Counted from the stretch's first letter, positions 13,175-26,270 are shown. The stretch: DNA of 64,000 nt from Psilocybe azurescens (GCA_023853785.1 JAJIRX010000302.1:41370-105369); one strand, 5' to 3'. The notes: a model not told the origin generated them from the sequence alone. Numbers and translations: made by a program.

Positions 13175-14390
13175 ATGCCCGCACCGCCGCCACTTCCGCT
13201 CTCCCCCCCTCTCCGTAGAGGAGCCGATTATTGAATTCGAGTTAAACAGGCAGTTGTTTTCTGATCTCCTCACAGGTGATGGTTGTCAGGTCTAACAATA
13301 TTATGCATTCCAAAATATTCAACAAATCTTGTTCCAGGTGTATCCTCTGTCGTATATCTCGGTACTCTGTACTTGTACTATTGGTTCATTCAATAAACAG
13401 ATGGAAATGAGATCTATTTACCCTGCGCCGACTCTAGGGTGAGGGAAATCTGAACTGCGCCGACAGATTGTTATCTCTGTCATCACGACGCTATACATGG
13501 CGTACATTTTGGGCTATATTGTCAATTGGCACAGCTTCAAGATGTTCATAGTGATCGGAGTGACCACGGGTAGGGTATCGTTAAATCACGGGTGGAACAA
13601 TCTGACAAGCACGCTAATGGTAAAACACGTTCTATCGTTCTGTTCTTCGAGTACGGTCACAACTAAAATCTGTATTTCCTACATATATGGAGATGCTTCG
13701 GTATATGGGACGGCTCTTTACGCGCTATCTTCCTACCTCTAGTTCTGCTAGCCGTAAAAAGCGGTAAGTGCGTTTAAAATATGAGCACTGGAGATGTCTT
13801 GATGATTCTGATAACAACGCATAAAGGCCAAATCTTTTTGTCATCGTCAAAGTCAGCGTCAAACATTTGGATCCATCCCGTTATCAAGCTCGAATACTTG
13901 ACAATATTTTCTCTCTGGGCATGATCCCAACGTTTGTGTGCACTTTAACGACAACAATCCTCATCATACGCAGGTTCTATCACATGGTGCATCAAGAAGG
14001 ACATCTACGCAGCGCCACGTAGCGCTTCAAGCATATCCTGGACATCATAATTCAATCCGCTGCTTTGTATTCTTTTTACTTCACTGGCATTCGCAATTAC
14101 TGATGTTACCCCTTGGATAATAACGAAATTTTAACAATAGCTATGGTGCAAACTTACTCCTATCAAATATTGGCTTTTATAGCTGTATGCTCCTTTCCCC
14201 TTCTTGTTGTGCTTTCCTTATTTCATTGTAGGGTGTCGCTCTAACCGCCATGGTTGCCCATGTTATCCTCTCAGCGAATGACAACTCTATAATGCACCAA
14301 TTGATCCCATTGACTTTCAAAGACAGCCGATCACCTCGGACGTGATTCATTCCAGTAAAAGGAACCTATTTGCTTTATAGTATACAGAAA
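13175..14390 (+). pseudogene. Seven-span membrane protein, copy 2 (broken)
   Basis: Paralogue of the gene at 28411-29676, first gene of duplicated module 1. It starts MPAPPPLPLS. One extra C in a run near 13205 shifts the frame and gives a stop at the seventh codon after it, where copy 4 reads on as SIIEFKLSGQ. Later damage includes loss of the codons for the SDISSFLLCSLSD span (near 13610) and an ACG TAG where copy 4 has ACG CAG (near 14020). Exon order and intron positions are otherwise preserved. Non-functional by sequence. Confidence 0.7.
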
Positions 14391-14445
14391 CTTGGGACTA
14401 GAATAGATTAACACAGGCTTACTATCTTGGCGCCTGGATAATGTA

Positions 14446-15043
14446 TCACCAATGCCTCTCACTGATATCAACGCTATTTACGTTCACGCCATCCCTGAAC
14501 CATCTTTCCTCTTGAGTGATCTTCACATCATCCGCGCTCACTTGACGTTTCTTCATCAGACCGTTATCTGCGAACGTCCAGTCTTCCAGGTCATAGGCGC
14601 GGCACCACTGCCCAGATGTTTCATGGTACTCGTACCAGAATTGAATAGCAATCTGCAATGACGATTCGTGAATTGGGTCTTGTACTCTCAATCGAACGTT
14701 GGGCGCAGACATACTTTATTATCAGTGAAAGATAACAGCTCCTTCCTCAATCTGTATCCATTCTCGATGTTCCACTTGTCGGTCAGAAAGGCGACGATAG
14801 CTTCATGTCCTGTAAAGAACTTGTCGCGGTTCCGCCAGACCGAGTCCGAGGTGGTATACACGTTCTGAAAATTTGGGGGTCTCTGTGTAGCAGAAGAATC
14901 AGTGCGATCATGATGATGAGCGATATACACTGATGGGAATGCATACCGTGTATTCCAGAGATCTTGTGCTGCTTTCACCTTCACTGTCGCAGTCTCATAT
15001 GTAAACGGAGGGAAGGAGACCGTCCAGCCTGATTTTGCGGTAC
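14446..15043 (-). pseudogene. DUF1348 / SnoaL-like (NTF2-fold) protein, copy A, start codon lost
   Basis: Small NTF2-fold protein of the DUF1348 family. The cone-shaped fold usually binds small ligands, but the role is unknown. Exons read FPPFTYETATVKVKAAQDLW, then SVWRNRDKFFTGHEAIVAFL and ENGYRLRKELLSFTDNK, then IAIQFWYEYHETSGQW, LEDWTFADNGLMKKRQ and ERW...DISERHW-stop. The body is intact. The first codons present in copy C (MSEVP at 30371) are missing: homology stops at 15043, inside the GAG-GTACC junction, where foreign AT-rich DNA begins. The gene therefore has no obvious start and is probably dead. It lies tail-to-tail with seven-span copy 2, as in modules 2 and 3. Confidence 0.7.
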
Positions 15044-16890
15044 ACCAGTATGGCACATATATTGTGCAAAAGTTTTGCTCTGTTAGCACAAGTAAAATGT
15101 CATTTTGCATGTTTTGGATGATACTGCACAAGTGAGTCTCTATCTGACACAAGTTGTAGAGCACTAGCACAGGTTTAGATGATCTTTATACATGTTACCT
15201 CAATCTCCACACATGTTGTATGCTTAATTTACCCAAGTCATATTCTGTCTGTACATATGCTGATAGATACTCTACAAAGTTACAGATTACACTATGTAAG
15301 TTGCAGATTTCTCTATGTAAGGTGCAGCTCAGTTCTGTGTAACTTTACACTGTTAGGGCATGAGCTCCTATACTCCAAATATTTGATTTTAAATAGAGAC
15401 TTATACCATAGATTACATATGTCAAGTCCCAAGTAATATAGTTCTCTGCAAATCTCAGTATTGTAGAATCAAGAGACATAATATTCCAACTTGAAGTACC
15501 TATACCAACAAAGAACTATCCCATTAATGTTGCCGATCTAGTGACCACTATACAGTACTCATGATCAATAAAAGTGACCAGAAACCATGTTTGACCATAA
15601 TGGCAAGTTCAATTTCCTTATTTTTGGTGAGTACCAAGATAATATGGAACATAGTATATACCCAAATGTTTTTATATTTCAATGAAATCTAATTGGGAAA
15701 TATGACTATTGTCCCTTCTTTGCAGAGGGGGAATCATCAGAAATTTTATTCAAGACTTGAAATTTTTACAGGACCTTGAGGATATTAATTTAAGTATACA
15801 ACAATTTAAATCATGTTTATAACTTTTTTTGCTGAGGAGATGTAAGCCAAGGAACATGTCAAATATTGTGAGAAAATCACATTTATGTATAACCAGAAAC
15901 ATCATACTTTTGACCAGCATATCTCATTGTGAAATCAATATATAAACATAATCCAAGTTGTCCCATCCTTTTAATATACATATATGTCTTTGTCCTCCAA
16001 AAGAAGAGATCTCAAAAAATAAAAATCCCACAAATTTCTCAACCAGACTTTATCTGAATGTTATAAAATATTGGGAATCCACTATTTTCTATATTGTCTA
16101 TTTCTCCACCAAAAATGAAGAGAATTGAACCTACTGTTGTGGTCAAATGTATGTTGGAATATCAAGGTGTGCCTTGCATACTGTTGGATTAGAACAGCAC
16201 ACATACCAAGTACCAAGTGAATGTATAGCGTGGTGCACGACCTATACGTCATGCACCATATAGACTTCTATTTCATTTTCATTTCCTTTGTTATGTTTCT
16301 ATCCCTTTTTGTATCACTTAGCATATGCACAGGCACTCAGTGCATCTTGTATAACAGAGCACTTCATTTTATTCCCTCCCTCAGTTGATCTATCTGGTCT
16401 CCTGAGGTGAGCTTACTTACTTTACCGTTCAGTGTACCTATACTCACAGTATCATAGTCTTACACATAACTGTTTCCTATAGGTACTATACAATTCATTC
16501 AGTTGATCTATCTGGTCTCCTGAGTCTTACACATAACTGTTTCCTATAATGTAGTGTCTGGTCACTTTTGATAAGCCTGAGTAAATAATAGGCAATTCTT
16601 GTTGGTACAAGGACAACAATCACTCATGGTAACTCCACCCTGATTATGTTGGTATACCTCATTCTTACATGCACACTTTTTGCTTACATGTCTCCCACAC
16701 CTACATACATACCACCATCTACATACATACATACATGCTACCACTTACACGTCCCACACTATATACATACTCTTCAACTTTCACATACATAGCTATACCT
16801 GACTTACTTACATAGATTGGCAAAAAGTATCAACTTGTGTTAAAATTTAATTGCTTCCCAACATGTTGAAGTGAGGCTAATGGCCAACTA
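15044..16890. mobile_element. AT-rich insertion replacing the DUF1348 copy A start region
   Basis: About 1.85 kb of AT-rich DNA stands where module 3 has about 190 bp (30372-30545). I see no coding capacity. It contains a 13-nt inverted repeat AAAAGTGACCAGA at about 15568-15580 and its complement TCTGGTCACTTTT at about 16557-16569, roughly 1 kb apart. These may be ends of a non-autonomous element. A solo LTR lies inside it (16152-16548). The right part (16650-16810) is rich in ACATACAT-like simple repeat. Confidence 0.5.
16152..16548. repeat. Probable solo LTR with 5-bp target duplication
   Basis: 397 bp starting TGTTGGAATATC and ending TTTCCTATA, flanked on both sides by ATGTA (16147-16151 and 16549-16553). 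Inside, CAGTTGATCTATCTGGTCTC and TCTTACACATAACTGTTTCC each occur twice. Length, the TG start and the direct flank fit a solo LTR of a Copia-like element. The right end is TA rather than CA, so the call is tentative. Confidence 0.45.
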
Positions 16891-18273
16891 ACTGGGCTAT
16901 ATCGGTGTATGATTTCAATGCGAGTGTTTTCTCTTCGAACGCTCAGCAAGATACAACAGAACAGTGATTCTCCACGGCATATGCTCACTGGTTCAAGAAC
17001 AACTTTACTGCTCGAGTATAGGGACACCACGGTCATGAGATGATCTGGATACTTAGAACTGTACTTCTATTTCCAAGGAAAATGTTTGCTCACGAATCAA
17101 CGTTCGTCCCCATCGCCAATAATACAAGGTGTTCCCATTTATCGAAGAAGCCAGGTAGATAAGAACGCTTCGCTATGCCAGTGCCTGGCATGCTCTAATG
17201 ATGAGCTGTGCTCACCGCTCACCGCTTTCAAAGTTCTCACGGGGTGACCATCAAAAAGCCAGCGGATCACGTGGGCTTAGACATTTTGGCATCGGCAATA
17301 GAGAGGGGAGCAAGCTCCCCAATAACTTTGGGAGAAAGATATTGCTGACAGAAACTTGACTTGATAAGAATTGGTATGGCTGTCGTCATGAACAAGATTT
17401 AGAAAGACGACATGCTCCCGCAACCGACCCATATCATCACGTAACAGTTGTAAGCCTGGCGACTCACAGCTTCATATACAGTCCGAGCATCTAGATGCCA
17501 GGGTGTATTTATAGCGCCATTTGGTGTAACGGTTACGGCTTGTCGGACTGGCATGACCAGCTTACAACAGTCTCGACAAAGAATCATCGAACAACAAAGC
17601 CGAATAAAGAAGAGTGGAATTCATTTAGAACAAAACCATCAACCAAACACAAAGAGGAATAAAAGTATGCATGTACGGGGACATAACAGCAAGAATCGAA
17701 CAAGAAAAGAAAAAGAGGACGAGGACGAGGGTAATGACAGGGGACTGCACATACGTAGAGGGAGTTTTGGATTAATGAGAACGAGAAGAGGATAGGAAGT
17801 CTGCTATTAAAAATGTATCGTAGAATAGCTTTGCCCATGGGCCAAGATGATCGGTGAGTGGAAGTGGTGGGATAGGGTGGATAGGGAAAAGACGGGGCGT
17901 AAAAACAAGAAAGAGGAGGCGGGGGAAGGAGAAATACGAAGACGAGGGAAAAGGTTGAAGAATTTTTTTTTTTAGTAAAAACTGGTCGATAGAGTGCAAT
18001 ATTCGACTGCGTAGCAAGAAAGTGATGTTATGTTGCAGATGGTAGGTGAATGTTGCGAACGTTTCTTGAGGATTGCAAGACAAGAAATGAGACGAAGCAG
18101 AATGAAGGGATAAACATAGCCGCGAACAAGCCAAGAAACCGAAGGACACAATAATGGAAACCTGGCGCCAGCCTTGCAATTTTTCTCTCATGAATTCGCA
18201 CCGAAGGCAAACCCCACAGACCCTTTCATCGGAAAGGGTCTCAAGCCATAGCAGGCTAAGGAGCTGCAGCTGC
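16891..18273. other. Module 1 spacer between DUF1348 and MADS-box copies
   Basis: Non-coding by inspection. It is homologous to 24900-25536 and 30545-31485, so it belongs to the duplicated module. The part near 17620-18270 corresponds to the 3' flank of the MADS-box gene. Confidence 0.45.
17165..17322. repeat. Short dispersed element inserted in module 1 only
   Basis: Module 3 reads ...AGACAATAACCTTGAGAG (30750-30768) where module 1 has about 155 extra bases between the AGATAA and TAACTTTGGG flanks. The insert ends in GGGGAGCAAGCTCCCC, a 7-bp perfect inverted repeat. Parts of it recur near 6085-6155 and 7490-7610. Presence in one paralogous module and absence in another supports a small mobile element. 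Confidence 0.5.
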
Positions 18274-20340
18274 TTATAGCGCAGCCGCAGCGTCTCCAGC
18301 GCCAGCACCGCCACCATCCGCGTCGGCCTTCGTGCCCTCATCCTGTTTCTTGGTCTTGGTCTCCTTGAACGCTGCGTCCTCACACGTTCCCTCTCCCTCT
18401 CCCTCACCCGCCTTGTCCTCACCCGCCGCCGCCGTCGAAGCAGACCACATCCTTCCCCTGGGCATCCTTCCCTGCTTGCGCTTTACTCCCACCTCCTTGC
18501 ACCGACCGAGAAGCAGCAGCAGTATCCCTCGACTTCCTCCGCTCGACAGGTCTCGCACCGACAGAAGAATTGGAAGCAACGGCAGCAGCGACAGCTGCGG
18601 CAGGAGCCCAGAACACGTCGAGCACATCGAGCACGTCTGCACCCGGTGCCGGTCCTCCTCCCCCTCCTTGTGCGCTAGAGGCCGAAGTAGACGCGCAAGC
18701 CGGAGCGAAAACGGAAGGTGTTATAGAGGCAGAGGCGGAGGCAGACCCTGACGTGCTGCATTCCCATGATGTAGTGGACCCCCTTGTCCTTGAGCCTGAG
18801 CTTGTCCTTGAACCTGGAGCTGACGAGTACTTCTTGAGCCCGACGGGCCAGCTCTTCCCTGATCGGCATTATTATTATTGGCAATGGAATTGGCGTTGGT
18901 GCTGATATGGGAGCCGAAGAACATGTCGAACCAACTACCCCCTCCTCCACTTCCTCTGCTAGTGTTCGTGTCCTGAGATGTCTGGGCAGGCACTAAAAGC
19001 CACCCAAAACAGAAAGCGATAAATCGCTTTAGCATATAGAAAATAGTTATAATTATTATTTTTTTTTTTTAAAAAAAAACTTGTAGGAAAATAACAAAAA
19101 CGCACTAGAATCACAGAATCAACCCCTTGACGCTCTCGCTTTTATCCACCCCGCCCTCCGCGTCCGCATCACCCTCTCCTTCTCCTTCGCCCTTCGCGTC
19201 GTGGTGGCTCGGCCACGACCACAGCCATCCCCTTTCCCCTCACTCTCCCACTCTGGAACCCAAACCAGCCTACGTGCGCCGTGGTCAGCCTCGAAGAACG
19301 CATCGAACATCTCCGTCCGCTCCTCTCGTTCTCGCTCGCGCTCGCGCTCTCTGTGCAGGGGAACTGCTGGTGCATTCCGCCCATCTGTCCTCCCGAGCCC
19401 ATCCCACCTGCGCTGCCGCCCATAACGAGCCCCGCGCCCATACTACCAAGTCCCACGTCAACACTAACGCCGACAGCGCCCCCAAGGCTCATTCCGCCAT
19501 ACAGCGCCGGATCGTACTGCGGCTCGGCGTATCTTCCCCTCGACGCCATCGTCGTCGTCGAGGATGATGCATACCATATCTCGCGCATACGATGCGCGTG
19601 TGTGCGGAGTGAAGTCCGCGTGGTGCTGTTGGCTGGGATGTCCCTGGTGAGGATGCGACGGATGCCGAAGGATGAGCGGCGGCGGCGGCGGCGACGCCTC
19701 GCCCGTCAGGAACAGTGAGGTGTAACTTAGATGAAAGCCCCTGAACCTTCGTGCGCGTGCATGGTCTGCTCTTGGTGGTGGTGTGCGCCATACGCATGAG
19801 ACAGGGCCGGGGCGCGCTCGTGCTCGTTCTGGGAGCAGAGCCTGTGTTGTGCGCGTGCCGAATCAGGCGGTTGAACCGCCCTGGACCCTGCGGGTGCGCG
19901 TGTGAGTGTGAGTACGGGTGCTGGTCGGAGAGATAGAGCTTCAACCCCAGACCCCGCGTCCCTGGCTCCTCTCTGCCTTGCATGATATCTCCCATCGAGA
20001 TCTAGGTCATATTCCATGCCTCCCATCGCCACCCTCGTTTGTTCGTGGTGAGTTGAGGAAGAGGACGTGCAGATGGGAGTCGCGGACGCTCAACACGAGG
20101 TCGTTCGACACGAGGAGCATGCCGGAGAGGTTGCTTACAGATCTGCTATGATGTCCGCTGCCGGCTGTGGAAAAGATAGAAGAAGGGAGAGATCAGCTGT
20201 GGCAGGGGAGGTGAATTGATTTGTGGATGTTGATTGTGCCGGGTGCGGTGTATAAGGAGGCCATGGTGGCATAGTCGTCGACGGTAAAGAAGCCGGAACT
20301 ACAGGGCGATCCCGACGCAGAAGCAGTAACATTTAACTGC
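18274..20340 (-). pseudogene. MADS-box gene copy 1, lacking the MADS domain
   Basis: Matches the C-terminal two thirds of the gene at 31486-34344. Shared blocks, 5' to 3' on the minus strand, are the DYDLDLDGR region (near 20010), the His/Pro-rich block, [20 protein letters not shown] (near 19500), SWFDMFFGSH (near 18920) and an acidic, Ala-rich tail with KETKTKKQDEGTKADADGGG ending at 18274. Upstream of about 20160 the match fades, and no exon for MGRRKIEI or [13 protein letters not shown] is found up to 22.8 kb. Frames change several times. It is a 5'-truncated relic that cannot make a DNA-binding protein. Confidence 0.6.
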
Positions 20341-22811
20341 ATTTATCTCAGTGACGCGCACAAGCGGGGGATACGTCGGTATTGACCAGCTCTTCGCCCG
20401 TATTATTTTGGCTCTTCTTCACCCAGCAGGCGAACAATTTTCTCAGGGTCCATCCCAATAAGGAAAATTTTCTTCCTCCGCGGCGGATGTTGTTTCTGGC
20501 CTAAAATCCCCCAAAGCGGACAAGCTATTGGTCGAGCTTCCCATATCCTACTAGATTACCATCAATTATCTAGCTAACCCGAAGTTGATTGAAATGTCAC
20601 GTTAATAGGGTTGATATGCTAAGACAACATACGACGTGCTCCTCAATTTACCGGTGCATACGACAATATCTTCATGCTCCAGTTGGTCATCCGCCTACTA
20701 ATATTTGTCGATGAGATGTTAGACCAGTGTACATATCACACGGGAAAGCTTTTGGAATAATAGACTGGCAAACTCCGAAGCCTTGTTAAAGAATTGGGCT
20801 TACTCATGGATTTTGGTCGTGTGTACACATTCTATTCAAGTGAGCGATCCATAATGGATGATTCAATCTTTCACGTCCGGTTCACATATGTTTGGCATTT
20901 CAAATATTATCAGAGCCATCATTGTACCCAGATTGTACCAATAGAGTCATGGTTTAAGATAGGCACTATGGAAGAACAGTTCACAGCAACACTCTCAGCT
21001 TTTCCCAGAGTCCGACAGACTGCTGTCAGCTGCTTGTGGGCAGTGCTATCCCAACGTTCATCCCCATATATCTTCCTTGGTTTATGTCTGGTCGCAGTCT
21101 CTTCCGAGCGCTCACTGTTCATTTGTGCTCATCTGCCAGCATGCTGATCGCCGCTATGTTAAAATAGATCTAACTGGTCAACCCCAAGATATACACGAGC
21201 TAATGTACCATCTTTGCGATCGACCAATAATCCATCAATGCTTCTCAGTTATCGCTGATATCAGAGTTATTCATGTCCAAGCCGTTCTTGAATCACCCTC
21301 TCCTGAGTGATTTTCATGGCTGTATTTGCACTTCTCCAGACAAAGAAACGTCCCATAGATTTTCCAAATGTCACTATATCGCATTCATCTACGCTGCAAC
21401 TATTTCCGCAATCATATATAGGAGTAGCGAGGAGAATTAAATCGATATGCTCTCAAGCCAATGTGAACATCACATGAAAAAGTCTTTGGGTGTAAGGTCA
21501 TGCAGGAGCAGGAGTCGCTGACGGGCGAACCATTGTTGAGAGAGTCTAAGCTTTTCCAGGGGTTCCATTCCTGTATCGAATTTCTTACATATTCCTGTCT
21601 CTCGATCAGAACTTGAGTCTTCAGCGCTCAGCACATACCCATCATCTAAATAAGCCGCATCTTCCACCACCATCCAACAAAACGACGAAAGGAGCGATGA
21701 AAACCGAAACACAGTAAAAGAATAAAGGTGCCTATCCACACTGGAGTATAGAAGACTCTAACTTATCTCTATCAGGTCAACAGTACAAAGCCTCTCTGAC
21801 CAGTATATTAGGGTGATGTGTATGCAGATTGTTCGGAAGGTGATGGGCCAAAGACTTGGGGTGGAAAATGGAGAAATCAACAGGATTAGAGATGAGAAGC
21901 ACGTTTTGAAAGGATATTTGAAACTCTTGTGCTGACTCCTCTCTTCTTTGGTCTGAAGAAGAGTGAAGAAGCGCAGCATTGAATGTTACGTTGAACATGT
22001 ACATCACGCCATTCGGAGTTGCTGATCTTCTGCTTCGTAGATGGTTGGTGGATAAAGTCAAGCCATAGGTCTTTATTGATCATCACATGAGACCCGTCAG
22101 CAGAACATAATTTCGATTGAGGAAGTACAATAGATAATTGATGACGGGCGGAAGGACGGATCGATGTTCAGAGTGGGATTCGTTGAGCCTCTCGTATCAT
22201 TCCAAGTAATTTAAGCAGAGCTCGGATTTGACCGAAAAAGCATAGAACATCAAGTCGAGCTTTCATATAACTGTACAAGGGTATATGATCTCAAAGATAC
22301 GAATACGAAGTCAGAAGATAAGACCTCATCTTTGTGATTTGACAGATTGATGATGGATACATAGCTCCTCCTTGAAGTTCTTCGAAGTCCAGTCCACGCA
22401 GGTGCTTGAATATAATTAGCACTCTCATATCGTTGATGACGTCTATTCGCTTTTGGCACGATCCATCAAATCACGATACTGACATATTCTTATATGAGAC
22501 GAGATCATGATAGCGGCTATATGAAGCGGTTAAAAGCATGTCTTCGTTTCTCACTGGACCAAAGGTCTCCGTATCATCAGAGGCTGGAAAAGTACTATCA
22601 AAGGTTTGTAAAACTGTTACTATAGCCTAACATGTACTTCACCATCTTCCATTGTTGGTGCAGGCTTGATGCATCGTGATCGTGGCTACGATGAAATTTA
22701 ATTGGTTACCGGTGGATACTTCAAATATATCCAGTGAATTTCTCAATTCTTGGAGTAGTATAAAGAAGGCTGTACAGTCCAGCAATATTTACAACCTAAC
22801 ACACTCACATT
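20341..22811. other. Spacer, no gene recognised
   Basis: Short open frames (for example 20794-21147 plus and 21470-21739 minus) show no family motif. No RNA gene seen. The last ~150 bases lead into seven-span copy 3 and are the left edge of module 2. Confidence 0.4.
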
Positions 22812-24083
22812 ATGTCCGCACCGTCTCCCCTTCCACTTTCGTCCCTCTCAACAGAGGAGTCGATTATTGAAATTGAGCTGAACGGGACGTTGTTTACCAA
22901 TCTCCTTGCAGGTCATGACTATCTGAATAATATTATGCATTTAGAGCCTTATTTATTTCTCTAGGTCTGTACTCTGTCGTATATCTCGGTACACTCTTCA
23001 TATGCTGTACGTTTATTCAGTTGTCTGATAGAATTTAGATATGTTTATTCAATTCTTACTTTACGTTGATTATAGGGACGGGCAAGTCGGCGCAGCGCCG
23101 ACGATTTATTATATTCATCATTACTTTGTTATACATGGCATACCTCTTCAACTTCATTGATCAGTGGTACACTTTCAAGATATTCATAGCGAATGGAATA
23201 TCCACAGGCCGGGTAACGTCAATTACTGGATCGTCAACCCTGATAAGCAATATAAGTTCTTTCTTGTTGAGCTCATTAGCCGACACTCTGTTGGTAAACA
23301 AACTTTCTATAGTTTTTGTCACGCTGGTGGACAACTAAAATGAGTATTTTCAGATATGGCGATGTTTTCGTGTATGGGACGACTCTTTACGTATTATACT
23401 CCTGCCCCTATCGCTACTTGTTGTGGAAGTTGGTAAGTAGGATCAACTTGATGACATTGAAGATGCCTGCATAGCACTGACGCAGTACTGTTCGATAGGG
23501 GTATATCTTTCAATCATTATCAAGGCCAGCGTCGAACATTTGAACCCATCCCGTCCTCAAGCACGGATACTCGACAACTTAATCGCCGCTGGCATGTTCA
23601 CAACGTTCGCATGTACATTAACCACGACGATTCTCATCATATACAAAATCTATCCCATTACACATCGAGAAAGGGCCAATGCAACACCGCGCAGCGTTGC
23701 AAGCATATTCTGATTATTCTGACTGAATCTGCTGCTTTGTATTCATTTGCTGCACTGGCATGGGCAATAGCCAGTATTATCCCTTTGGACAACACCCGAG
23801 TTACATCGTTACTCGCAGCTCAGAATTACACCGGTGACTTATTCTCGTGCGTTGCTGTATGTATATTTGCCATCTTTTGTTCTTTTCCTCAATGTAGATG
23901 TAGGGAATGGCCCCGACCATCATGGTTGCTCGGGTTACTCTTTCAGCTACCTACAACACTGTAATTCACCCATCAACTCTCATCGAATTTCAAGCACCGT
24001 CTATATCCTCAGAGGGCATCCATTCCAATGAGAGGGACAGAGTTGTGTTCACTCACGATATCGAGAAGGGGGTTTGGGACTAG
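22812..24083 (+). pseudogene. Seven-span membrane protein, copy 3 (frameshifted)
   Basis: Starts MSAPSPLPLSSLSTEESIIE and keeps the family blocks: YSVVYLGTLF, FIIFIITLLYMAYLFNFIDQW, SSLADTLLV, the IWRCFRVWDDS exon (near 23355), LSIIIKASVEHLNPSRPQAR, and a C-terminal APTIMVARVTLS with tail ...DIEKGVWD. Relative to copy 1 the segment after RIYPITHRE (near 23675) has lost a few bases and changes frame, so the last spans are out of phase with the first. It is the first gene of module 2. Probably non-functional unless the indel is a sequence error. Confidence 0.6.
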
Positions 24084-24138
24084 TTGTAATTAATAGAAAG
24101 ATAGAAACACGCTGCCGTCGTCGTGCCGGACCAATGAA

Positions 24139-24741
24139 TTACCAATGCTTCTCACTGATATCAACGCTATTCACGTCCACACCGTCCTTGAACCATCTCT
24201 CCTCCTGGTGATCTTCACATCATTCGTGCTCATTTGACGTTTCTTCATCAGACCGTTATCTGCCAGCGTCCAATCTTCGAGGCCATAGGCGCGATACCAC
24301 TGCCCAGAGGTGTCATGGTACTCGTACCAGAACTGAACAGCAATCTGCAATAACGATTCGAAAATTGAGCCTTGCACTCTCAATCGTACGTCGGGCGCGA
24401 ATATACCTTATTATCAGTGAAAGAAAAAGTTCGTTCCTCAGTCTGTATCCATTCTTGATGTTCCACTATCCGTCAGAAAGGTAACAATAGCTTCATGACC
24501 CGTAAAGAACTTGTCGCGGTTCCGCCAGATCGAGTCGGTAGTATACCCGTTCTTGACTTTTTGCGGATCTCTGCGTAGCAGAAGAATCAATGCGATCATG
24601 ATGATGAGCGGTACACACTGATGGAAATGCATACCGTGTATTTCAGAGATCTTGTGCTGCTTTTGCCTTCACTGTCGTAGTTTCGTATGCACATGGAGGG
24701 TAAGGAGGCCGCCCAGCCTCATTTTGTGGTACCTCAGACGT
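24139..24741 (-). pseudogene. DUF1348 / SnoaL-like protein, copy B (dead)
   Basis: Same family as copies A and C. The start codon is ACG instead of ATG (24739-24741). The first exon has a TGA in place of the TGG of DLWNTR. A base is missing in the FLTDKW segment (near 24470), and another in the KITxEERWF segment (near 24215). The splice junction RDPQKVKNGY is better preserved here than in A or C. Four independent lesions make it a clear pseudogene. Confidence 0.75.
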
Positions 24742-25536
24742 CGAAGGAAGGGAGGAAAGCGCGGTGAAGACAAATAAGCAAACGACTGGCTCTCTTAGAT
24801 GCACGGTCACGCACCGAGATATCCGGTCCGTTTGAAATCCACAATCTTCGAAATAAGCAGCACCAAAATAGTGCGCATTCAGAGCCGCGATCCTCTCTCA
24901 AAATATTGGCTATATCGGCGTATGGTTTGAATGCGAGCATTTTCTCTTCGAATGCTCAGCAAGATAAGGCAGAACAGTGGCACTCCACGACATACACTCA
25001 CTAGTTCGAGGGCAAATTTTACTGCTCGAGTATAGGGATGTCAAGTTCATCAGATGACCTGGGTACTTAGAATCGTGCTTCTGCTTCAGAAGGAAATGTT
25101 AGCTCAGGAATCGCCGTGCATCCCCGTCACTGACAACACAGGGCGTTCCCATTTATCAAAGAAGCCGAGAAGAGGATGCGAAGTCGGTGCTACTAAAGAT
25201 GTATCATAGAATAGCTCACCCATGGGCGAAGAAGATTGGTGGGTCGAAGGGGTGGAATGAGTTGGATTGGGAAGAGACGGGGGCGTAAAAATAAGAAAGA
25301 GACGAGGGAAAAGGCGAGGGGAAGAAAAATGCGAAGATGAGGAAAAAGGTTGAAGAATTTTCTTGATGATTGCAAGAAATGAGACGAAGAAAAAGGAAGT
25401 GATGGAAATAGTAGCGAACAAGCCAAGAAACCGAAATGGAAACCCGGTGACAGCCCCGCGGGTCATCTCTCGCGAATTGCACCGAAGGCAAACCCCACGA
25501 ACCCTTTCGTCGAAAAGAGTCTCAAACCATAGCAGA
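24742..25536. other. Module 2 spacer
   Basis: Non-coding, homologous to 30372-31485 and to 16891-18273. It contains the TATATCGGCGTATG block shared with the other modules (near 24910) and the 3' flank of the MADS-box fragment. Confidence 0.45.
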
Positions 25537-26270
25537 TTAAGAGCTACATCTGCTGTTGATTTTCTGAGACCGCAGACGAAGCGCCAGCACCGGCGCCGTC
25601 CGCGCCAGCCTTCGCGTCCTCGTCACGTTTTTTTTGGTCTTCGTCTCCTTGGCGGCTCCGTCCTCACCCGCCTTTTCCCCACCCGCTGTCGTCATCGAAG
25701 CAACAGCAGCAGGAGCGGGGTGCATGATCACATCCTGCGCCAGGGCATCCTTCCTTTCTTGAGCTTCACTCCCTCCTCCTTGCACCGACCATGTCATCGA
25801 CCCAGACGACGCAGCATCAGTAGTAGCGTCTTTCGACTTGCCTCGCTCGACAGATCCTCCAATTGCACCACCTGCAGGATTGACAGCCGGTGCAGCAGCG
25901 CGGAACATGTTGAGCACGCCTGCGCCTATCACCGGTCCTCCCCCTCCTGCTTGTGCGCCATAAGTTGACGCGCTAGCGAGAGCGGACGGTATTGCCTCGG
26001 TCTCGGTCTCGGCAGACCTTAACACGCCGCGTTCTCAAGACGTACTAGATCTTCCTTGTCCTTGTCCTTGAGCTTGGGGGCTGACGAGGACATCTCGATT
26101 GTGACGGGTCAGCTCTTCCTTGGCTGGCTGTGTTGGGAATGGAATTGGCATTGGCATTGGTGTGGGCGCCGGAGAACAGGTTAAACCGACTATTCCCTCT
26201 ACCCCTCCTTATCTTCCTCCTCCGGTGTTCGTTTCCTGAGATATCTATGCGGACACTAAAGCTACACATA
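25537..26270 (-). pseudogene. MADS-box gene copy 2, C-terminal fragment only
   Basis: Corresponds to about the last 730 bases of the gene at 31486-34344. Recognisable parts are the FNLFSGAH segment, NMFRAAAPAVNPAGGA and AAKETKTKK before a divergent tail. Upstream of about 26270 homology ends in what is intron sequence in copy 3. Neither the MADS box nor the His/Pro-rich region is present. It cannot encode the factor. Confidence 0.6.

Noticed and set aside
15568..16569. Complete DNA transposon bounded by the 13-nt inverted repeats
   Set aside because: No target duplication next to the repeats and no transposase; kept only as a note within the AT-rich insert.
20794..21310. Open frames on the plus strand between modules 1 and 2
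   Set aside because: Short, no motif, and not conserved in the other modules.
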